Source: Linnemannia hyalina
Taxonomy: Eukaryota > Mortierellomycota > Mortierellomycetes > Mortierellales > Mortierellaceae
Reading direction: 5' to 3'
Assembly (NCBI GenBank): GCA_019671135.1
Contig: JAHRHY010000005.1
Location: 62,001 to 126,000 of the forward strand
DNA length: 64,000 bases
Positions 36,570-48,726 of the stretch are shown here, piece by piece. Numbering within the stretch: position 1 is the first letter of the stretch; each line of letters opens with the position of its first letter. Both the position numbers and the translations under genes were made by a program. The notes below the pieces were generated by a model that was given only the letters and a program-made list of their open reading frames with translations, made no database searches and was not told the DNA's origin.

Positions 36570-39493
36570 ATGATGAGTGCACAAGTCTACTCTCACCCTG
36601 CAGCTGCTACTGCAGCCGCCAAGATCACCTCTCCCTCCGTCGGGCCATTGGACCCCAACCAGGGCAACATCTCCCCCCTTCTCCAGCCTACCGTCCCAGA
36701 GACCTCTACAGCCCAAAAGCGTGGCGGCTCCCTCACCCCAGGTGGATCCATGTCTAAGAGCGAGCTCTCGTCCATGACCGGCTCGATTGCCTCCAAGCTG
36801 GACCAGTACCTCGGAAGCACCAACAACAGTCTCCACCGTCACAACCGTGGCTCATCTGATTCAAACGCTAGCCTTGGTTCCCTCTCTGGCACCAATCTCG
36901 AGAACCACAACCATACAAGCGACAACAACAAGGATAGCAACAATACAGGAAGGGAACAAAACAACAGCGGCAGCGTCTACGCCAGCGGAAGTGGGGGTAG
37001 CAACAACGGCGAACTGGACGACGACACCGCGCTGGCCAACAATCTTGCAGCAATCTCCCTGGCGACCCAAAAGATCAGCGAGATCTATCTTGAACCCAAG
37101 CCCAAGAAATCCGCCCCCGATGGCCACCAAGTCACCAATGACCATTTCGAGCCCGAGAAGCATTTCTACCCTCGCGTGTTGAATGCTCAGATTCATCCTA
37201 TGGTTGGCTACTTTTTCTCGTTGGGCAATGAGCGAATTATTGCGAGGTATATGCACTTGAATCCTCAGGTCAGTGAGGAGGTCTTGCGCAAGTGCCTGGA
37301 TTATGTTCCTAAGCACTTTCAGTGGGCTGGTAAGTTGTTGTTTTTGTCTTCTTCTCTTGTGTGCTTTGTTTTTTTTTATCAAACAGCATGCCATGGGGTC
37401 CAGTCGGCTCTGGTTGTCTACTGCTTTGTAGTGGTGGTGTAATAACAAAAGGACTCGGCGAAAAGATAACGAAGAGTAAACAAAACAAAAAGAGGGGCGA
37501 AGGAGGGAACATTACTAAAACGTACAAAACAACACAAAGTTTGAGAGTGAGGGTAGGGAGCTTGTCAGGCCTGAGCAAGAAAAAAAAATTGGAAGAGAAG
37601 GAGTATCAGCACGCGTGTGTCGATTCATTCGTCTGCGCCAACTTGAATGGAAAAAGATAGGAGCTCTTCGTTGGCGAGGATACTGAACTCTTTTTGGGAG
37701 CATAAGCAAAGCAGCGACAGCAAAACATTAAAAAGATGGGGTGAATGGTGACAAAGAATAGGCAAAGCCTAACCTTCGTTTGTGTTCTTCCCAACAGAAG
37801 TCGGTTTCCTTACTGATCGTGTGTCTGTTATTGCTATTTGTTGTTATCAATGCTAACTTAACCTTGTCCACTGCTTTCACCAAACAGGATCAGATCTGTT
37901 CAATGTCACAACCGCGTCGGGACACCGCCAGATGATCATCGTCGAGACCAACTCGTGTCCCTCTGGCCAAAAGTCGATGCCACTCCTCTCAGAATCAGAT
38001 GTAAGGGTGCAGAATAACGGAATTGGACACACGGGCTGCAGCTGTTGTTGGGACACCTTTTTTTTTTTATGTTGCTTTTCTTTCCTCACATCTAACAGTG
38101 TAATCACCACCTCGTCCGCCCTCTCTTTCTCCCCGTTTTCTTTCCTTTCTGATGGTGTAGGAACACGGAGGGTACCGTTTGGTCCTCGAGTCGGCGTTCA
38201 AGGACATGATTGAAACTGCGGATCGCAGTTTGGGAGGACTCGCAGTTGTGTGCGACAAGAACATGATGGAGGCGAGTGGATATGCGTCAACGTTGGCAGA
38301 GGTCATGAAGGAGAAAGTCTGGCTGGTAGAGTTCTACGAGTATGACCAGGACCCTCCCGTCAAGTGGATCGACCGCGTCATGTACATCCGCGACGAGAAG
38401 AAAGGTATGCCTTTCCACACTTTTGTCGATGGAACCGCTTGATCCGTTACAAAGGTGCTTAGCAATTGCTAACACGCGTTTGTTAATTTTGCATATCTCG
38501 TAGAATGGCACTCAATCAGGGCGTGTTTCAGATATGTGACACAGAAGCCATGGAACCGGTTCCCTCTGTACACAAAGACCATTGTCATGAACCAGACGGT
38601 CGCCTGTCTCGCTGGAGGACGCAACAAGATGATGGCTGCCAGGGCATACGAGTTCTTCAATGCCGAGCTGGCTGATTCTGGACTCCACGTGCGCGTCCCT
38701 GAGACGATCAACAATGTCACCAAGAACGAGATCCCACTCTGGCTCGACAGCATGGGTGGCCATGCCGTCGTCAAAGTCCCCTACTCCAACGCTGGTAAGT
38801 AACTCTTTGGGGTTGAATGATGTATCATACCATCTGCTCCAACAATGAATTCGTATTCTGGTTTTTGACTAACCATCCGTCTACTTTGATCTCGCTTTCT
38901 CAGGTCAAGGAGTTTACACGATTACGAACAAGCAGGAGTTGCAGGACTTCATGGACACGCCACAGCACTACGACAAGTACATTGTCCAATCCCTAGTCGG
39001 AAACGCATCCTGGTCATCTATGACCCGCCACGGCAAGTTCTACCACGTCGGCACAATCCCCAACAAGAAGAACAACACTTTCGTCACGGATCTCCGCATG
39101 ATGGTCGCTGGTAACAAGCAAGGTTTCCGGCCGATCTGCATCTATGCTCGTCGGGCACGTAAACCCCTCATTCGCCACTTGGAAGACGACTTGTCGACAA
39201 CCTCGTGGGAGATGTTGGGCACTAACTTGTCGGTCAAGTCGCCTACCGGCGAATGGAGTACAGAGGCCGCACGGTTGTTGTTGATGGACCGCAAGGATTT
39301 CAACCAGTTGGGGTTGGGTGTGGATGATATGATTGATGCGTATATCCAGACGGTGTTGAGTGTGATTGCGATTGACAAGATGTGTCAACGGTTGATGAAG
39401 GACAATGCGGAGGGGCCTGGACAGACGTTTGATATGGAGTTGTTCAAGGCTCTTAACCCGGACTCTGTCCTCTGGCAGGAGGTTCTTCTGTAG
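36570..39493 (+). CDS. Conserved uncharacterised protein with ATP-grasp-like region
   Basis: Exons: 36570-37329, 37888-38000, 38161-38404, 38504-38794, 38904-39493; 665 aa. The first ~170 residues are low-complexity (Ser, Asn, Gly, Thr). The globular part starts near [20 protein letters not shown]. Later blocks, [54 protein letters not shown] and LRMMVAGN, read like the nucleotide-binding half of an ATP-grasp ligase: a Lys in a VVKVP strand followed by a Gly-rich loop, and a later acidic/Arg strand. That fold call is from pattern only. No TM helix or signal peptide. Intron 1 is relatively long (558 nt). Substrate unknown. Confidence 0.75.
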
Positions 39494-39884
39494 AATTGAG
39501 CCTTCCTTCCTCCAGGCGTTCTCTTTTCTTTCGTTTCGTTTCTTTTCTTTTCTTTTCTTTTCTTTTCTTTCCTTTTACTCCTTTCGTTTATTGCACATAC
39601 AAACAACAACAACACTACAAGACCTAAAGCGATAAAATTCGGAAAAAAAAAATGTATCATTACCACCACGACTTTTCTTTGGGAACCAGGCTTAGATAAA
39701 TAAATACCAATCAGGAAGCACCATGGGGCTTCAGCGACTTTTCTCTCGCCAATTCGCGTTCATAGTGATACACATGCTTGTGAATATAACAAAAGGGAGG
39801 GTTTTATTGTAGTAAACAAAAAAGGATGCTGAAATATGATAGATGAGAGGGGTAATGAAGATATGCTTGTTTGTTCTAATGGGC
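39494..39884. other. Convergent 3' spacer with pyrimidine microsatellite
   Basis: 391 bp between convergent stops. It holds a CTTTT/CTTTC pentamer repeat at 39522-39575. No gene seen. Confidence 0.6.
39522..39575. repeat. TTTTC pentanucleotide microsatellite
   Basis: About ten units of TTTTC with a few TTTCG variants, in the 3' spacer downstream of the ATP-grasp-like gene. Confidence 0.85.
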
Positions 39885-41083
39885 TTATTTCCGGTGGAAC
39901 ACGCGTGCGGCGCCTCTGCTCTTTTGGGCCATGTTGAGGTTGGCGTCTTTGCGGGGGATTTTGGTGCCGAAAAAGTGCTGTTGTCTAAAGTCGGCGACTG
40001 TCTGGGGGATGGCGTGGCCCTGGGCCAGATGCGACTTGTCCAGCACCTTCACCGTCACCGGGCTACAACACATTCAATTGAAGAGAAGTAAGGCAGGATT
40101 TGTTAGAAAAGCACGTTTTACACCTAAAAGCAGATGTGCCTGAAGTAACGATCACCAAGTGAAGCGTGAGAATGAGTGAGGAGAGACATACCCGACGTTC
40201 TTTTGCTTCTTCTCGGTCCGCTTCCGCTTCGCCGCCTCAGCCTTGAGTTCAGCCTCCAACTCCAAGAGTGCAAAGTCCTCAGGGCGCATATGTTTCCTCT
40301 TCTTGTCGTTTGTTGTTCCCTTTGCCGACTTTTCCTGATCGTCCATCTGTGCGACTTCCTCCAACATATCCATGGGCAGCAGTGCAGGTAGTCCTGATGC
40401 TGGCTTTGTTGTAGATGTTGATTGTTCTGGCTCTGATGTTGGTGCTGCTGGTGGTGTTGCCTTCTTCTTGGCCTTGGACTGGTCCTTCTGCTCCTTCAAC
40501 TTTTGTTCGCGCTCGACTCTCTTTGCCTTTTGCTCGGCCTGGACCCTATTCCGTTCATCAAGTGAATTCAAGTCAAGCAATTCATTAGTAACCTGGTCCG
40601 TGAGGCAGCAAATTCCGATAATACAAATGTTCTACCAATTGATTGGTCCTGCTAGGCGTGTGCTTACTTTGACAAGAAGGACATCTCTTTATCCTGAGCA
40701 CTCTGGACTTTAGCCTTGGCGCTTGAAAGCGACTCTGCCTCAGGGGCCTCATCGTCGCTATCCCCTTCCTCGTCACTGTCGTCCTCATACTTCATGGTTG
40801 GCAGGGCAGCGGGGGTGGTCCGAGGGGCAGCAGCAGCCTTGGGGATATGGATTTTAAATGTGGGCTCGTCGTCGCTGTCAGCGTCGTCCTTCTCTGACTC
40901 TTCCTGATCCTCGTTATCCTGCTCTTCTTCATGCTTGTCGGACCCGGCTTTCTTCTGGGACTTCTTTGGGGAAGCGGCGGTCTTCTTTGGGGAAGAGGCG
41001 GTCTTCTTTGGGGAAGCGGCGGCCTTCTTTGGGGAAGCGGCGGTGGGCTTGGGTACGCCTTTGTTGCGGGTAGTGACGGCCAT
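39885..41083 (-). CDS. Probable U3 snoRNA-associated protein, Utp16/Bud21-like
   Basis: Putative SSU processome component for 18S rRNA maturation. Exons 40668-41083, 40192-40592, 39885-40062, about 330 aa. The N-terminus carries four 7-residue SPKK-type repeats, then acidic stretches (EEEQDNEDQEESEKDD, DDSDEEGDSDDE). The middle is a charged coiled-coil region (RNRVQAEQKAKRVEREQKLK) and the C-terminus is FFGTKIPRKDANLNMAQKSR. This basic tail suggests the U3 snoRNA-associated family, but the match is moderate. Intron 1 is odd: its GTAAGC donor leaves phase 2 while the only good acceptor (GACCAG) needs phase 0. Intron 2 is regular. It shares a 485-bp promoter with UTP17, another SSU processome gene. 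Confidence 0.62.
40961..41044 (-). repeat. Four tandem 21-nt repeats encoding SPKK motifs
   Basis: Units 40961-40981, 40982-41002, 41003-41023 and 41024-41044 differ at one or two bases each. Each encodes seven residues containing S-P-K-K, a minor-groove DNA/RNA-binding type of motif. The 21-nt unit preserves frame. Confidence 0.92.
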
Positions 41084-41568
41084 GAGTGTATGCGGTATGT
41101 TTCAATGAATGAAAAGAGAGATGAAAGGGCGTGATGGAGACGAGTTTGCAGGTGTTCAAGACGGGCACACAACAATAACTTTTGGCGGTCCTGTTCAAAA
41201 GCAAAAAGAGTGACTTGTAGTAAGAGCTGCAGCAGCTTAGGTCAAAGGGCAAAGGGGTCAAAGAAAAAAAAAAAAAGAAAACGAAAATTGTTTACAAATG
41301 TGGCTTGGGAATAAAAAAAAAAGTGCTTCCCAGTCAATAACATTTGTTTGTATGTGCCTTCCACTTGCTCTCCTCTCCCCTTTGACAACAAAGCTTTGGT
41401 TTCCATGCTCCTCCTCTCGTAGACCATCGTTCCTTGTTCCTTTTGTTCACCTCTCTTTTTTCTTTTTTTTCTTGTTACCACCAACACTTCTTTTTTCTAC
41501 TTGTATATCCACCTCCTCACTACCCTCACTCTCCTTCTCCCGTCAACAAACAACAAACACCCGCAACC
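41084..41568. promoter_or_regulatory. Shared divergent promoter, UTP16-like and UTP17
   Basis: 485 bp between the start codons of two SSU processome genes. It holds A-rich runs (41266-41290, 41312-41323), T-rich runs (41455-41470), and a CT-rich leader before UTP17. No known element was recognised with confidence. Confidence 0.5.
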
Positions 41569-44500
41569 ATGAGACTGTCAGACTACCCCGTGGTCTTCAC
41601 AACAGACTCCAACTACTTCTTCTCATGCAACGCAAAAACAATCCGCATCATCTCCGTTGAGACCGGCCAAGTTGTTCGTATCCTCTCGGCGTCAACTGAA
41701 GATGGCGGCCACGCCGACACCATCACCTGTGTCATGCTCAACCCCAAAAACTCTCTCCAGCTCTACTCGGCCTCCCTTGACGGAACTATCAAGTTGTGGG
41801 ATTTCAATGATGCTGTCCTGTTGAAGACGTTTGAGGTTGGGACGCCTATTTCCCACATGGCGATCCATGAGGGCGCTCCGAGTGATGTTTATTTGGTGGT
41901 GATCAAGAAGTCGACTAAGCGGTTTCATAAGAAGCAGATGTGGAAGTGTAAGTTTGTGATTTGAATGTCTTTTGGGATATGATGTTTTGGTGCATTTTCG
42001 ACGGTGGTGGTAGATGTCAATTGGATCTTAGCACTGGAGGACACTTGAATGATAGCATTGGAAGACTAGTGGATGATGGCATTGGACACCAATTGCTGAA
42101 TGTCTTTCACCTAGTATCATCTATTCAGTACCATTGTGCAGCACCAAAATACTTACCAACGTGTCCCTTCAAACAAACCATCAATGACAACTAGCTGGAG
42201 GACTGGTGGCAAAGGAAAACTCGATTTTGGTGCGCTACTCTCTCAAATCAACGCGCAAGAGGATGATTCGTCTGTTGTCGTCTCGCTCCTGCAGTGGATT
42301 GGTCATCTCCTCGGACGGCGAGTACTTGGTCATGACTGGACGCTACAAGTTGCACGTCATTCATATCGCAGCTGGAGACGGCATTGAGCAAGGGACCGTT
42401 TCGGAAAGCGACGAGTCTCGCTTCAGAACCTACCTCACCCCTAATAGGATCGCTGCCGTGGCTTTCCACCCAACCGAGGGCTGCATTGCTACAGGAGACG
42501 AGCGCGGAAGAATCACACTGTGGTACTGCTTCGGGAAGAACGTCGATCGCCCCGTCACCACCTCGATGCACTGGCACGCCCACAAGGTAGCATCCCTGGC
42601 CTTCACTTCGGATGGAAACTATCTCTTGTCGGGAGGAGAGGAATCTGTGTTGGTCATCTGGCAGGTGTCGACTGGACACAAGCAGTTCTTGCCTCGTTTG
42701 GGATCAGAGATCAAGCATATCACGATCTCGCCTGATGATTCACTCTACGCCATGGGACACCAGGACAACTCTGTCAATGTCATCCGGGCCGTCGACCTCA
42801 AGATCAAGAACAGCATCCAAGGACTCAAGCTCTGTACGATATTTTTATCATTGTGTTGTTTTCCGCTGTTATCGCGCGTCCACTTCGGGCTGTCTCCTTA
42901 GGCAACAGAAACTAACCAGCCCACTACTTGCATATGAACATAGCTCACACCGACCCTATTAACAACCCTCTTTTGACTGGGTTGGTGATCGAGCCTCGCA
43001 ATGGACACGTTGTCTTGAACGGACTTCCAGGAACACTTCAATTCTACGACCCTATCAAGGACCAGCACATCATGGAACTGGAGGTCTTCCCTCGCAACAA
43101 GGTCTCGCGTACATACCAAAAGGAGATTGTCGCTCCTCGCGTCATGCACGTTGCCTTCTCGAATGACAAGGCCGCCCGCTGGATGGTCACCGTTGATGGT
43201 CGCGATGACAAGATGACGACCCCGGAATTGTACATCAAGTTCTGGGAGTACGATGACGATTCTCACACCTATCTCCTCAACACTCGCGTGGACTCGCCTC
43301 ATACCAAGGAGGTTGTCTCCTGCATCTTCAACCCTCGTCAGGGTAACCAGCCCCCCATGGTCGTCACCACGTCTCTGGATGGAACTTTCAAGGTCTGGGA
43401 GCTGACTCACCAGGGCGAGTCTCGTCGTGGTATTGAGGCCGAGAGAGCCTGGAGCTGTCGGTCGACTGGATTCTACAGGGATATGGTCCCTCGCGCAGCA
43501 GGGTTTGCCTCGGATGGCTCGTTGTTGGCTGTGGCCTATGATCAAATCATCACCCTCTGGAACCCATACTTGAACACCCTTCAGGGTGTCTTGACCCAGC
43601 CTCCCGAGAACCGCCCTATCCGCCATCTCACATTCCTGAAGAACTCGCCCTTCTTGATCGCTGCGACCTCAGACCACCTCTACTCATGGAACTTGCTCAC
43701 CTGCTCGGTCTGGTGGAGCTACCAGCTCAAGATCGACCGCTTGGTCGCCTCGCAGACCAACTCCAACTTTATGGTGACATGCTCCAACCGTGTTCATGGT
43801 ACGGCACCTCAGCACCGGATCATGGTGTTCAAGCCCATGGACCCCAAGCCTATCCGGATTGAAACGGTCGAGAAGAAGCTCCGTGCTATCACATTCATGC
43901 CCGATGCCACTGCTGCCGCCAAGGATGTCGTGGAACCCATTCTTATTATGAACCATGGATTCGCTCTCGAGATCTTGGGAGGACGGTCTGTTGAGGAGTT
44001 GAAGGCCGAGGCGGAGGAGGCTGCTGAGAAGGCTAGGGCTGAGGCTTTGGCGGCCGAGACCAAGAAGTCGCTGATGTCGGATATCTTTGGCAAGACGGCA
44101 GCAGCGGATGCAGCAGCTGCGACCCAGCAAAAGAAGGAAAAGATGCAACAGCAGGACACTGTCGCCAGCCGTGGCATGGTCTCGAAGAAGAATATGGTCC
44201 GTAACCCCTTGTTCGATGCACCTTCGCATGTGATGGCACCCGTATCGTCGTTGTTTGAGGCGTTCATGGGTCAATTGTTGACACAGGGCAAGGCGGCCAA
44301 GGATGAGGCCAAGGCACGGAAGAAGGCATTGAAGCAGCAGAAGCTGGAGGAGGCACAACAGCAGGCTGGCGCCGCTGGCAATACCGCCGACACTGCCATC
44401 GGTAAGTTTCCTGTTCATTTACGTTTTCTGTTCAAGTGTGGGCTTCGATTGTGCAAGAGCATATTTCTAACGTCCTTTTTTTTTTTTTTTTTTTTTGGCT

Positions 44501-44625
44501 TGTTGTCGATGATAGATATTGATATGGATGATGAAGCGGTGGAGATTGTGGGTGTCAAGGAGGGAGGAGACGACGCAATTCCTAGTTCGCTAGCAAAGAT
44601 CTTTTCGGCCCGGTTATCCCTTTAA
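41569..44625 (+). CDS. UTP17: WD-repeat protein Utp17/Nan1 (WDR75)
   Basis: t-UTP/UTP-A subcomplex subunit of the SSU processome, linking rDNA transcription to 18S processing in the nucleolus. Exons: 41569-41947, 42195-42833, 42944-44401, 44516-44625; 861 aa. Two WD40 propellers are expected. Visible repeats include LYSASLDGTIKLWDFND, FHPTEGCIATGDERGRITLW, LAFTSDGNYLLSGGEESVLV-IW, ISPDDSLYAMGHQDNSVNVI and VVTTSLDGTFKVWEL. The block LLSGGEESVLVIWQ...FLPRLGSEIKHI is characteristic of WDR75. A charged helical region (AEAEEAAEKARAEALAAETK) and a short acidic C-terminus follow. The last intron carries a 26-nt T run next to its acceptor. Confidence 0.95.
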
Positions 44626-45274
44626 GCCAGCTGAGTCCGGATCTTACTGCTACCACATTTGATATCATTGGGAATCAACTCCCTTCCACTCTTTCAATAG
44701 ATCCTCACGCGCACACATACACACTTTTATGCTCTCATTATATCTTTCGCACTTCTACCATCCTCACACATTCATCATTATTCATTCAACATTAAAAAGC
44801 ATTCTGTTATTCACGATAAGAAAGAACCACTTGGATGTTGTTCTAAACGTCAAGGCGAACCGGAAGGAGTCCAACCACTGCTATTCACCCACACGCCTCC
44901 CTTTTTTTCTAGTATTCCTTTGTGAAGACTGATTGCTTCCAACCCGGCTCGCCCTTCCAACTCATACGCTTTGTTCGCCACTTCCTGGTGATGCCATTCA
45001 TCATTCCTTCTTTTGCTGTGCTCGCCACGAGCTGCTATTGTTAGCTTGACCTATTTTTCGTGATATACATGTGCGATACTTGTGCGATGCAAATGCGAGG
45101 AAAATGAGATAGAAACGTGGAAGAACAACATATCATCTATCCCTGCGCTCGGCCTTCATCCTTCATTTCCTTGCCCAAAAACCCCTATATCGTACGCGTT
45201 GTGTTCATCATCGTGCGGTTTATTATTTTAAGGGAAAGAGGATGCAAAAGTTGGTGGTTATAAAAGGGGTTATC
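44626..45274. other. Convergent 3' spacer, UTP17 to HPM1
   Basis: 649 bp between convergent stop codons. AT-rich 3'UTR-like sequence with CA repeats near 44710. No gene seen. Confidence 0.5.
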
Positions 45275-46883
45275 TTATGCCTTGAAGGTGAGTTCGAGGA
45301 TCTCGCGACGGACGAATGCTTGGGCAGAGAAGACGACCTTAATATCAAAGACGCCGTCCTGCTCGATCAGTCTCCGGAAAGACAAGATGTCGCCTCCAAC
45401 TCCAAAGTAAAACGTCTTTGCAGCCACCAGTCTGTATTATTGCAAGGAGAAAAGATAGGCAGCTTGTTAGTCGTGTGCGCACTTGAGGTTGAAAAGAACC
45501 AGGTTGGGAATCAGAGGGGGAGAGACAAGCCGAAAGGATACTTACGCTTTGCCGCCGCGCTTGAGGGAGTTCTTGATGGTAGCATACAGCTTTTGGTGGG
45601 ACTCCTCCGCATAGATAGTCTCACTTGTCAGGATCAAATCATACTTGTCCTCGTCCGACTTGAATCCAAGGAGCTCCACAAGTCCTGACCAGTCGCCGAG
45701 GAAGAACCGGGATTGAGCCTCGACCTTCTTCATCAGCGCCAGGCGGTCCTCATCGGAATCGGGCAGGTCGAGTTCGATGTTGTCAAAGTCGCCGTCATCG
45801 GGGTTCTTTTCTGGTTCGGCGTCTTCTTCTTCCTCGTCGTCGTCGTCTTCGCCTTCCTCGCCTTCTGCGCGGGGTTCCTTGGATTCAGGTTTCTCTTCTT
45901 TCTCTTCTTCTTCTTCTTCATCCTGGGGCTGCTGGTCAGGGCGGACGTGAGTGTTGAGGAGGACATTGGGGATGGTGACGAATTTGAGGACCTGATCGTT
46001 GTAATCCTGGAGATCGACCTGCACAGTGTTGGATTGTGTCAACACATAGATTCCTGGCAACGCCGATCCACATCCGAGCTATGTATTCACATACCACAAA
46101 GTAGAGTGGTCAGTTTCAGTCTCCACTTGACTATCATCTTCAAATGGGGACAGACTTAGTTGCACTAACAACAAGGTGCTTACCTCCAGGACTTTCTGGC
46201 CGTCATAGTTGTGCTTCTGATCAGCAAGATAGGCGACCAGATCCAGGGCACACTCCCAAGTCTTGAGCCCTCCCTCATAGACACCCTTGACTAAATCACT
46301 CTTCCCTGCCAACGCCAACATCTCTACACCTCCTGGGCCTGTAATCGTCCCTTGCTCCTTCTCCTGCTTCTTCTCATCGTCAAACTCATCATCCTCCTGA
46401 ATAATCTGGAACTTGACATCCTCCAAGTTCCGCTTATAAATCGTCACAATCTCCTTCTGGGCTCCTGTCTTGATATCGGTAGCAATCGCAGTTCCGGCAC
46501 CGGTCCCCTGGTGGAGGACGGGGATCTGGGCGAGTTCGTAGTGGAGGGTTGAGGGGAGGCTGTGGATGCAGGATAGGGAGTGGATGTTAAGTTGTGCGGC
46601 GGGGACGACTGGTGTGGCTGTTGAAACGGAAAGGGCGGAGAGGGGTTTTGAGAGCTCGTCGTCGTTGACTTGGTCGTCTTGTTCTTGTTGAGAGATATCC
46701 TCATCGACTTCGAGGTCTGCAGCCTATAAAAGGAGGGAGAAGAAATTGGGCGAAATTAATTGTTTTGGTCCACTAGGGTTTGGCTTGGTCATGGGGGTGG
46801 TGGCCGTGGTTCCTGTCGGTGAGAAAAATGTGTGAATGCTGGCGATGAGGGCCTGTGTTTTTACAGAGAAGTTGAACTTGAAC
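45275..46883 (-). CDS. HPM1: Protein-histidine N-methyltransferase Hpm1/METTL18
   Basis: SAM-dependent enzyme that methylates a histidine of ribosomal protein uL3. Exons: 46863-46883, 46184-46723, 45546-46078, 45275-45431; 416 aa. Exon 1 is only 21 nt (MFKFNFS) and matches the FxFNF start of METTL18 proteins. Conserved: DLVKGVYEGGLKTWECALDL just before SAM motif I (VLELGCGSALPG, across an intron), then VQVDLQDYN, LGDWSGLVELLGF, YDLILTSETIY and FYFGVGGDILSFRRLIE. An insertion of about 50 residues, mostly Glu and Asp (QPQDEEEEEEKEEK onward), sits after HVRPD and before DLPDSDEDRLALM; it is probably a disordered loop. It shares a 441-bp promoter with mL46. Confidence 0.95.
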
Positions 46884-47324
46884 ATTGTTATAGCAAGGAG
46901 TCTTCTAGGGTGGGCGGGCGCGTCTTCCAAGGAGTTGTGCTGAAGAAGTTAGAAGTAAAGCTGCGAGCAAATAAAAAGAAAGTAGTGGTTAAGAGGGACT
47001 GCGTTTCTTTGACGCATAAACAACCCAAGCCACCGGGATCCCCGCACATTCTCCTCGGTCAGTGTGTGCCCTAAACACATACATATCTCCTCTCGTAGTC
47101 AGGTCCGGTTTTCTTTTTTAGCCAAAGACGAGTTCACAACAAGCAACGGACATCTCCTCGCCCTCTTCCGCCCCTTTTCTCCATTGTTTTCTCGGTCATT
47201 CGCCACCCTCGTTCATTCTCTCGCACCTGCAACGACGACCACGACCGCACGCTTGGATTCCTGCTTCACCCCTACAATAACGATTCACACGACCTTACTT
47301 TCGGCGTAGCACCTTTCTTCATAA
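46884..47324. promoter_or_regulatory. Divergent promoter region, HPM1 and mL46
   Basis: 441 bp between start codons, with a CT-rich leader toward mL46 (47080-47320). No specific element identified. Confidence 0.4.
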
Positions 47325-48726
47325 ATGTCCTCCATTCTTCGCACACAAGTCCTCAGGACCGCGGTCCGTTCCTTGGCCACCGCCACCCGCTCCCAGATTC
47401 AAGGTTCGCCTCTCACACATGTATTCCTTTATAATGGAGATTCACCTAACGCCAAGCACGCTCGTCTGGATAAAGAGCCAACAACCTGCAGGAGTAAAGC
47501 GGTCAGGCACGGAACAACTAACCAATTGGTATATCAATCTGCACCTACAATAGTCACCCCTGCCCGCTTGACGGTTGCTGCCAGATCCTACACCTCTGCC
47601 ACCACCCCAGAACCCCTGAAATCCAACATCTCTTCCACCTCCTCCGCCGTCGTCTCGTCGACCAAGGATCTGATCATTAACAGCCAAAGGATTGTCGCCG
47701 GCGCCGTCGTGTCCCGTCAGCCCCTGATCCTCCGCGACCTCACCCCTTTCGAGAAGGAATACTTCTTGTACCAAAAGAACCTTGAGCGTGACCATGCTGC
47801 CGCCTTTGGAGCCGATTTTTATTTCAAGAAGGGATCTGTAGCCGAGCGTCGCTGGAAGCAACAGGAGGCCGAGAGACAGGCAGCAGCAGCATCAGGAGCA
47901 TCATCTACATCTACAGGAGCAAAGGGATCAAAATCATCAAAAGGAGCAGAGGCAGTACAGGATGAGGTAACGGAGGAGGACCGTGTTGCGGCTTTGGAGG
48001 CCAAGATTCAGTTTAATGACCGGATCACGGATGCGGATCGCAAGAACGATGTTCGGTCGTTGGAGCGTGCCCTTGCACGGACATTGTACCTCATTGTCAA
48101 GAAGCCTAGAGATCAGCATGCTTGGCAGTTCCCCCAGGGCGGTGTCCGTGTCTGCGAGAACTTGCAGGAGGTAAATTGTTGTCATTTTTTCGCGGTAATA
48201 CCGAGTTGAATGGGATGTCTCTTTTGTATCGTTGGAGATACTAACCGGGGGTTGCCTACTTTGTATTTAACGATTTTGATATTAGGCCACTGGTCGTGAG
48301 TTGTCTGAGGAGTGCGGATCGAACATGGATCTCTGGTTCGTCGGCCGTGTGCCAGTCGGTCACTACCAGTACAATTTTTCCAAGGACTTCGTTGCCAAGT
48401 CTTCCAACACCGCCGTCAAGGGTGCCAAGGTATGCTTATTCAAATTGAAACGAAGGAGAAGATGTGCGACCACTCTTCCATTTTTTTCCCATTGACCCTT
48501 GGATTCATGTTTGATGAGATATCTTTATTAATCGCTACGTTTTATACTTGCGTTTTATGTTCAAATGATATAGGTTTTCTTCATGAAGGCACACATTTTT
48601 GCTGGACAGGTCCAGGTCGACAACAAGGAAGTCGTGGATTTCGCATGGGTCACCAAGCAGGAGATGAAGGACTATGTTACCCCCGAGTACTATGACGCCG
48701 TCAAGGACATGTTGTCTGATTTCTAA
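47325..48726 (+). CDS. MRPL46: Mitochondrial large ribosomal subunit protein mL46 (Nudix fold)
   Basis: Structural protein of the mitoribosomal large subunit (MRPL46; yeast Mrpl17). Exons: 47325-48170, 48286-48429, 48574-48726, all phase 0, 380 aa. The N-terminus MSSILRTQVLRTAVRSLATA is a clear mitochondrial presequence. Nudix-like core: HAWQFPQGGVR, then ATGRELSEECGSNMDLWFVG, where the Nudix box is degenerate as expected for mL46; VDNKEVVDFAWVTKQEMKDY closes the fold. A SASGA/Lys-rich linker around residues 185-210 is low-complexity. Residues 27-85 look poorly conserved and might hide an unspliced intron (GTTCGCC after CAAG). Confidence 0.92.
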
